This document shows positions 7,182 through 11,040 of a stretch of 11,040 bases of DNA, in pieces. The DNA comes from Candidatus Brevefilum sp. (lineage in GTDB: Bacteria; Chloroflexota; Anaerolineae; Anaerolineales; Anaerolineaceae). The notes under the pieces are model-generated. The model was not told where the DNA came from and did no database searches. It saw only the letters and a list, made by a program, of their open reading frames with translations. Each line of letters begins with the position of its first letter. Within the stretch, counting starts at the first letter, position 1. Location of the stretch: contig SLIC01000067.1 in assembly GCA_007135845.1 (NCBI GenBank), positions 1 to 11,040 of the forward strand. The letters are read 5' to 3'. Both the position numbers and the translations under genes were made by a program.

Positions 7182-8225
7182 TCAGACCCGGCGGCTGTAG
7201 GCGCTGGCGCCCATCAATGCTGCGGGGACGGGCAGATCAATCATCCGCTTCAACCCCGGTGTGGCAGCAACCACGTGAGGGATCATATTGACCGTGATAC
7301 CAATGGTCGCTATCCCGCCAGCAACCTCAGGTTTGATAGCCATATGAATCTCTGGCTCTCCGTAGATATCAATATAATCCCCAGTATCCTGGTCTTCAAG
7401 ATGGGGATGGATCTGCTGCGGGTGCACCAATCGCACGACCTCTTTCTCGCCACAATACCCGATGCCGGTATGGGAGCAGCCCGCCACCATGCCCGGTTCG
7501 ACCTGGATATAAGCGGTTTCACGATATACCTTGCTGATGATCGGTTCACGGCTTTCAACGATCCGATCAACACCCAATCCAAGCGCTTCGCTGATCAGAT
7601 TGATCGATTCCGGAAAACCAACATGCCCCACAATCGTCCCGTTTTCCACGCCCTGGCGGAATACTTCTGGCGAAGTACCTACACCCTGCGTCGCCATCAC
7701 GGTCGGGCCGTATGGGCTCAGGTCATTGACGCGTGAGGCTTCAATCCGTTCAACAGAATGGCAGCCTGCAGTCAGTGCAATCACCAGGAAATCCAAAACA
7801 AAACCTGGATTGACGCCGGTACCCAATACGGTAACCCCGTACTGTTTAGCCAGCGTATCGAGTTCTTTGGCAAGTTCCGGGCTTTGTGCATCAGCATCCG
7901 CCATTTCCTCTGCAATCGAGATGACGTTGATACCGGCTGTGATGATCTTGCGCAGGTCGGGCATTTGACGCTCCGTCCAGGATGTTGTTGCAATCGTCAC
8001 CAGGTCAACCTTCTCCTGATCCAGCACTGACTCTGGCTGATCGGTGACGGTCACGCCCAAATCCTTCCCAAGCCCAAGCACTGCGCCCAGGTCCCGGCCG
8101 ACATAATCCAGGTGACTGTCCACAGCAGCCACAATCTGCAAGCCAGGTTTATCCAGCATCAGCCGCGCCATCCCACTACCCATGGCTCCCAAACCCCATT
8201 GAAGCACGCGAATTGGTTTTGTCAT
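7182..8225 (-). CDS. ord: 2,4-diaminopentanoate dehydrogenase
   Basis: This 347-residue NAD(P)-dependent oxidoreductase is the first gene of the ornithine run. It converts 2,4-diaminopentanoate to 2-amino-4-oxopentanoate and ammonia, yielding NAD(P)H. The N-terminal Rossmann domain shows GLGAMGSGMA at residues 11-20 after a short beta strand, and the AAVD at 33-36 ends the second strand. Further family-like segments are ATTSW at 79-83 and GTGVNPGF at 135-142. The overall fold resembles dihydrodipicolinate reductase and homoserine dehydrogenase. The ATG at 8225 has a strong AAGGAG seven bases upstream. It is preceded by a stretch of about 450 bases without a gene, consistent with an operon start. 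Coenzyme preference (NAD or NADP) cannot be decided by eye; the acidic D36 after the second strand is compatible with NAD. Confidence 0.95.
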   Translation of the reverse strand: MTKPIRVLQWGLGAMGSGMARLMLDKPGLQIVAAVDSHLDYVGRDLGAVLGLGKDLGVTVTDQPESVLDQEKVDLVTIATTSWTERQMPDLRKIITAGINVISIAEEMADADAQSPELAKELDTLAKQYGVTVLGTGVNPGFVLDFLVIALTAGCHSVERIEASRVNDLSPYGPTVMATQGVGTSPEVFRQGVENGTIVGHVGFPESINLISEALGLGVDRIVESREPIISKVYRETAYIQVEPGMVAGCSHTGIGYCGEKEVVRLVHPQQIHPHLEDQDTGDYIDIYGEPEIHMAIKPEVAGGIATIGITVNMIPHVVAATPGLKRMIDLPVPAALMGASAYSRRV

Positions 8226-8232
8226 TCAATCT

Positions 8233-8238
8233 CTCCTT
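8233..8238 (-). promoter_or_regulatory. Ribosome binding site of ord
   Basis: The minus strand reads AAGGAG seven bases before the ord ATG at 8225. It is a near-perfect Shine-Dalgarno sequence, fixes this start for ord, and suggests efficient translation of the first gene of the operon. Confidence 0.85.
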
Positions 8239-8313
8239 AGTTTTCTAAATTTATTTCAAGAATAAGATAATTAAATCATTGCATGATGACTGTTATGCCT
8301 GGCCGTCAGCCGT

Positions 8314-8327
8314 TGAGATATATCACA
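8314..8327. repeat. Imperfect 14-base palindrome upstream of ord (possible operator)
   Basis: TGAGATATATCACA is symmetric except at one base pair (third position from each end). Its core GATATATC is a perfect palindrome. It lies about 90 bases upstream of the ord start codon, a plausible place for a regulator of the ornithine operon, but nothing in the window identifies a regulator. An AT-rich palindrome of this size could also occur by chance. Confidence 0.3.
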
Positions 8328-8482
8328 TGCCACCCTTTGATAGATGGCCGTTATCTGCTGAATCGGGATCACAATCGCTTTGTAAATAAAGGGATTCCTA
8401 AGACAGATGTCGTAAGCCGAAGGTGGTGAGTCAATCAGAAACGATGCATGCATAGAAAAAAAACCGTCCTAGCGTATGCCCC

Positions 8483-8488
8483 ATTATA
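8483..8488 (-). promoter_or_regulatory. Candidate -10 box for the ornithine operon
   Basis: The minus strand carries a perfect TATAAT here, between the tldE terminator and ord. No good -35 box sits 16-18 bases upstream (the 17-base position reads AGGATT), and there is no TGn extension. If used, the transcript would have a leader of roughly 250 bases before ord. This is only a candidate. Confidence 0.25.
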
Positions 8489-8604
8489 CCTCAGGAACCT
8501 TCCCCAATCCTTCCAGAAGCGAGTGTGCTTCAACAGGTTATCGTTTGATAGATGTAATCATTCGGCACTGTATGAAGGCACAGGAATGTCTTTTGATTGG
8601 CAGA

Positions 8605-8640
8605 AATATAAAAAGGATATGGGGTTGCTCCCATATCCTT
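8605..8640 (-). terminator. Intrinsic terminator downstream of tldE
   Basis: On the minus strand an 11-base-pair perfect stem (AAGGATATGGG pairing with CCCATATCCTT, 8640-8630 with 8623-8613) closes a six-base loop. It is followed directly by TTTTATATTT. It begins 31 bases after the tldE stop. The plus-strand reading lacks a T tract, so it acts towards lower coordinates. It separates the tldDE transcript from the ornithine operon. Confidence 0.88.
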
Positions 8641-8671
8641 AATATACAAAAAATTGTTGCTGCACCCTGGC

Positions 8672-10057
8672 TTAATAGGAGCTGTTGGCGTGAGAGATCT
8701 CCAGGTCCTTGACACACACCAGGTTTGGTACAACTACGGCAGTGGGGTTGCGAGCACCGTAGCTCATCGATGTGTTATAAGGAACCTGTCCCTCTGACAT
8801 CCAGGCGACCTTTTCGCTAAAGATATCCAGTAAAGATTGTGTCAGGCGCACATTGTACGGCACCTCCACGCTGCCATCTCCCTTAAGCAGCAGGGCGCCA
8901 AAACGGGAGCTGCCGGTGACCAACCCCTTTGAAGGATTGACGAAATTCATGTAATGAATAAAGGGGATATAGAGCATATCTCTTTCCCGTGGCGCATCGA
9001 CCAGCTCCTCAACGGTATTGATCGACCGTTCTCCTGGGTTGAGAACCAGGCTCTTGTGCATCACATTATGCCCGGTGGGCTGTTCACCAAACTCATCAGC
9101 ATCGTCCTGGCTCCAGGCAAACGCCTTGAAGACTCCCTGGTCAAAGAACACAAAGGGTTTGCGCTCAATCCCGGTTGTATCCATTGAGAAGGGGAAGGTT
9201 TCCAACCGGGTCGGATCATCGATCAGGGTGAAGGAACTTCCTAAAACTTTTTCACCAACCTGATCCTCCTTGATGAAGGAATAACCTCGCTTCATCAAAC
9301 CACCGTTAAACCCAATCCAATTCATCATGCTGACCAGCTCAGCGGTGGCAGCCGGGCCAAAGACGATATCATATTTACCCAGCGGTACCTGCTGGGCTTG
9401 ATCGTTCTGGTAATGATGCAGCAGAAAAGACAATTGTTCATGCAACGGTGCTGGGTTCAAATCGGTTTTTTTCTGTGCAGATTGTTCTGCGATCACTTCC
9501 CATTTGAGTGTTTCATGGGATAAGACCATGGTGATCTGTGCATCCGATGTCGTAAATGCCAGGGCATGCTCCGAATTGGTGTTCATCATCGCAATCACAT
9601 TTTTGCCACTCGAAAAGATACCGCCCAGCTTGATCTGGTCCGATTCCAACCCCTTAACGGCCTGGTTGAAATAGGCTAACTTCTCATCATTGCTGATACC
9701 GGCCAAGTCAGGGTCACAGGCGATTTCCTCGATAAACGTCTGCTCGTAGACGGGCACGGTGGGCGTGTAGTTAAGCGGCTGGGCATGTTTGACCATCTCT
9801 GCCGCCTGCAATACGCCCGCCTTCATGTCTTCCATGGCATCCGGACTGGTGATCATCGAATAACTGGCGCGCTGGTTGCCCTCAAACGCTGTGATATCGA
9901 GGCGTACTAAGTGCTCGTTGGTATTCAGAGAAATCGCCGAATTGGCAAAGCGCATCAGGGCGCTGTCTTCCTCATGATAGAAAAAGGCCGCAGTGACGCC
10001 TTTGTTTGCGGCAAATTGGCGCAGTTCATTTAAGGTGGTAATGATTTTATCGGTCAT
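8672..10057 (-). CDS. tldE: TldE/PmbA, non-catalytic partner of the TldD-TldE metallopeptidase
   Basis: This 461-residue protein belongs to the PmbA/TldD family and is close in length to E. coli TldE (about 450). In the known heterodimer TldD supplies the zinc active site and TldE helps form the channel that takes unfolded peptides. The E. coli pair matures microcin B17 and degrades the CcdA antitoxin. The HExxxH motif is absent, as expected for TldE. The region equivalent to the active site instead reads like GPAATAELVSMMNWIG at residues 233-248. The C-terminal half has the family's beta-rich pattern, including SSRFGALLLKGDGSVEVPYN. The ATG at 10057 is three bases after the tldD stop, with AGGAG eight bases upstream inside the end of tldD, so the two are cotranscribed. 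An intrinsic terminator follows. Confidence 0.92.
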   Translation of the reverse strand: MTDKIITTLNELRQFAANKGVTAAFFYHEEDSALMRFANSAISLNTNEHLVRLDITAFEGNQRASYSMITSPDAMEDMKAGVLQAAEMVKHAQPLNYTPTVPVYEQTFIEEIACDPDLAGISNDEKLAYFNQAVKGLESDQIKLGGIFSSGKNVIAMMNTNSEHALAFTTSDAQITMVLSHETLKWEVIAEQSAQKKTDLNPAPLHEQLSFLLHHYQNDQAQQVPLGKYDIVFGPAATAELVSMMNWIGFNGGLMKRGYSFIKEDQVGEKVLGSSFTLIDDPTRLETFPFSMDTTGIERKPFVFFDQGVFKAFAWSQDDADEFGEQPTGHNVMHKSLVLNPGERSINTVEELVDAPRERDMLYIPFIHYMNFVNPSKGLVTGSSRFGALLLKGDGSVEVPYNVRLTQSLLDIFSEKVAWMSEGQVPYNTSMSYGARNPTAVVVPNLVCVKDLEISHANSSY

Positions 10058-10060
10058 TTT

Positions 10061-11040
10061 TTATTCTCCTATCCTGACATTATCAAACCGGCAAACAGGC
10101 ACGCCATGACCCAACTGCATAATCTGGTTGGGCTGCCCTTTACCGCAATTATCAACATACTTCATCTCCCAGGTGGATTCATCCCCGACAGCAGAAAGGG
10201 CATTGTAAAACTTAAGCGTCTCTCCCTGGTAAGTGGCGTTCTTGACGACCTCCGTCATTTCACCATCCTCCACCAGCCAGCCAATCTCAGTGCCAAAGTG
10301 AAATTGCTCACGGTTGGAACCGATCGACCAGCTGCGGTCCCCATCCAGAACAATGCCTTTTTCGGTGTTCTTGATGATATCCTCCAGAGTCCCATCCGTT
10401 CCCGGGTCAATGTTAATGTTGGTCATGCGCTCAATGGGTACACGATAGAAGCTGGTGGCGCGGTTCGCACCGCTGCTGCCGTTGAAGATTTGCTTGCGGG
10501 CGGTGGCATTGGCTTCCTCAACCATTTGCCGCCCGGTGATGGCACCCACCAGGATGCCCTTATCGATAAGCAGGTTGTCCTGGGCAGGCACACCATCATC
10601 ATCATAGCCAAAGCTACCGGGTGTGTTGGGGACGGTGGCATCCGCCCGGGCGGTCAGCTTTTCGGAGCCGTATTGCAAAGAGCCGAAATCCTTCAGCGTC
10701 ACAAACGAGCCACCGGCATAGGCCAGCTCATAACCCAGGATGCGGTCCAGCTCGAGGGCATGCCCAATCGTCTCATGGGTTTGCAGGAACATGATGCCGG
10801 GCAGCAGGATCACAGAACGGTCATCCTTGGGGCAGGGTTCGGCTGCCAGGGTTTGGTTGAGTTCACGTACAATGCGTTCCGCTTCGCGGGTGAAGAGGTC
10901 GGTGTCAATCGTCTCCCAGCCGCGTGTGTCTCCCAGTTGAGGGGGTTTGAAACTGCGATTATGGGATTGCCCATCCTCATCCACGCCAATCACCTGGATA
11001 AATGGAAACACCTCGATGATATTCTTTTCGATCTCACTGC
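10061..11040 (-). CDS. tldD: TldD zinc metallopeptidase, C-terminal part (runs off the right edge)
   Basis: An open frame enters from the right edge and ends at a TAA at 10061. A GTG at 11011 lies in frame, but the frame stays open for the nine codons upstream to the edge (SEIEKNIIE), so the true start is outside the window. The family is about 470-480 residues, so roughly the N-terminal third is missing. The zinc-binding HETIGH motif (HExxxH) is encoded at 10760-10777. The third metal ligand of TldD is probably the Cys in DNCGKG, encoded near 10145, matching the DNCGK segment of E. coli TldD. The enzyme pairs with TldE, encoded three bases downstream, and cleaves unstructured peptides in the cytoplasm. 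No candidate substrate peptide gene or modification enzyme is in the window. Confidence 0.94.
   Translation of the reverse strand, partial: SEIEKNIIEVFPFIQVIGVDEDGQSHNRSFKPPQLGDTRGWETIDTDLFTREAERIVRELNQTLAAEPCPKDDRSVILLPGIMFLQTHETIGHALELDRILGYELAYAGGSFVTLKDFGSLQYGSEKLTARADATVPNTPGSFGYDDDGVPAQDNLLIDKGILVGAITGRQMVEEANATARKQIFNGSSGANRATSFYRVPIERMTNINIDPGTDGTLEDIIKNTEKGIVLDGDRSWSIGSNREQFHFGTEIGWLVEDGEMTEVVKNATYQGETLKFYNALSAVGDESTWEMKYVDNCGKGQPNQIMQLGHGVPVCRFDNVRIGE

Larger units (their letters stand above)
8226..8671. other. Intergenic region between tldE and ord, no gene seen
   Basis: These 446 bases hold no convincing gene on either strand. What can be seen: the tldE terminator at the high-coordinate end (8605-8640), a perfect TATAAT on the minus strand at 8483-8488, a run of eight A (eight T on minus) at 8456-8463, a 10-base palindrome ATGCATGCAT at 8444-8453, an imperfect 14-base palindrome at 8314-8327, two copies of TTTGATAGATG at 8336-8346 and 8544-8554, and the ord ribosome binding site. 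The promoter of the ornithine operon is expected here. I looked for a cobalamin riboswitch because OraE needs B12, but saw no recognisable B12 box. Confidence 0.7.

Noticed and set aside
8314..8334. Possible sigma-54 promoter (GTGGCATG on the minus strand)
   Set aside because: The -24-like TGGCATG is present, but the spacing-matched -12 element (TTGC) is missing; the bases there read ATATC.
8406..8434. Sigma-70 -35 box TTGACT on the minus strand at 8434-8429
   Set aside because: The sequence 17 bases downstream reads GACATC, a poor -10 match.
8271..8453. Minus-strand open frame of 60 codons between the candidate promoter and ord
   Set aside because: No ribosome binding site (a T run precedes the start), no recognisable motif, and unremarkable composition.
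8226..8612. Cobalamin riboswitch, considered because OraE needs B12
   Set aside because: I could not find a B12-box-like segment or the multi-stem layout on the minus strand. A covariance search would be decisive.
8448..8642. Plus-strand open frame of 64 codons in the intergenic region, containing an inner start at 8586 (MSFDWQKYKKDM)
   Set aside because: The inner start has a passable ACAGGA before it and the peptide looks protein-like. However, it ends inside the tldE terminator hairpin after 18 codons, so part of its sequence is explained by the stem. No homology is recognisable.
10061..11011. tldD as a complete 316-residue gene starting at GTG 11011
   Set aside because: The frame stays open to the window edge and the protein would lack the family's N-terminal third, so it is treated as truncated by the window.

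Overview
The window is a densely packed bacterial catabolic region in which every convincing gene lies on the minus strand. Reading in the direction of transcription, from high to low coordinates, it holds the end of a tldD-tldE pair (11040 to 8672), an intrinsic terminator, an intergenic stretch of about 450 bases without a gene, and an operon-like run of eight genes from 8225 to the left edge: ord, ortA, ortB, oraS, oraE, a GlmL/MutL-like ATPase gene, orr and the start of an alanine racemase gene.

The eight-gene run encodes the oxidative branch of anaerobic ornithine fermentation, known from Stickland-type amino-acid fermenters. Orr converts L-ornithine to D-ornithine. The coenzyme B12- and PLP-dependent mutase OraS-OraE moves the terminal amino group to give 2,4-diaminopentanoate. 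Ord oxidatively deaminates this to 2-amino-4-oxopentanoate. OrtA-OrtB cleaves that with CoA to acetyl-CoA plus D-alanine. The GlmL-like ATPase probably keeps the B12 mutase active. The alanine racemase at the end of the run could convert the D-alanine product to L-alanine. Catalytic residues are visible in most enzymes. In OraE the B12-ligand histidine and the PLP lysine fall at residues 618 and 629, the same numbers I recall for the characterised clostridial enzyme. The order ord-ortA-ortB-oraS-oraE-glmL-like-orr also matches what I recall of clostridial clusters.

The upstream pair encodes TldD (C-terminal part, with the zinc motif HExxxH and a distal Cys) and its non-catalytic partner TldE/PmbA, a two-subunit metallopeptidase. 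A strong hairpin followed by a T-rich tract (minus strand, 8640 to 8605) should end that transcript. The ornithine genes therefore probably start from their own promoter in 8226-8612, which I could not place with confidence.

The gene content points to an anaerobic, amino-acid-fermenting bacterium that has or imports cobalamin. Base composition is roughly balanced to slightly GC-rich by eye, which does not suggest a typical low-GC Clostridium. An uncultured anaerobe such as an Anaerolineae-type Chloroflexota is possible, but this is a guess. I see no mobile element, CRISPR array, tRNA or rRNA. I also see no clearly undescribed system. The most interesting points are the alr placement, the reactivase-like gene, a cysteine cluster in OraE and the unexplained leader of the ornithine operon.
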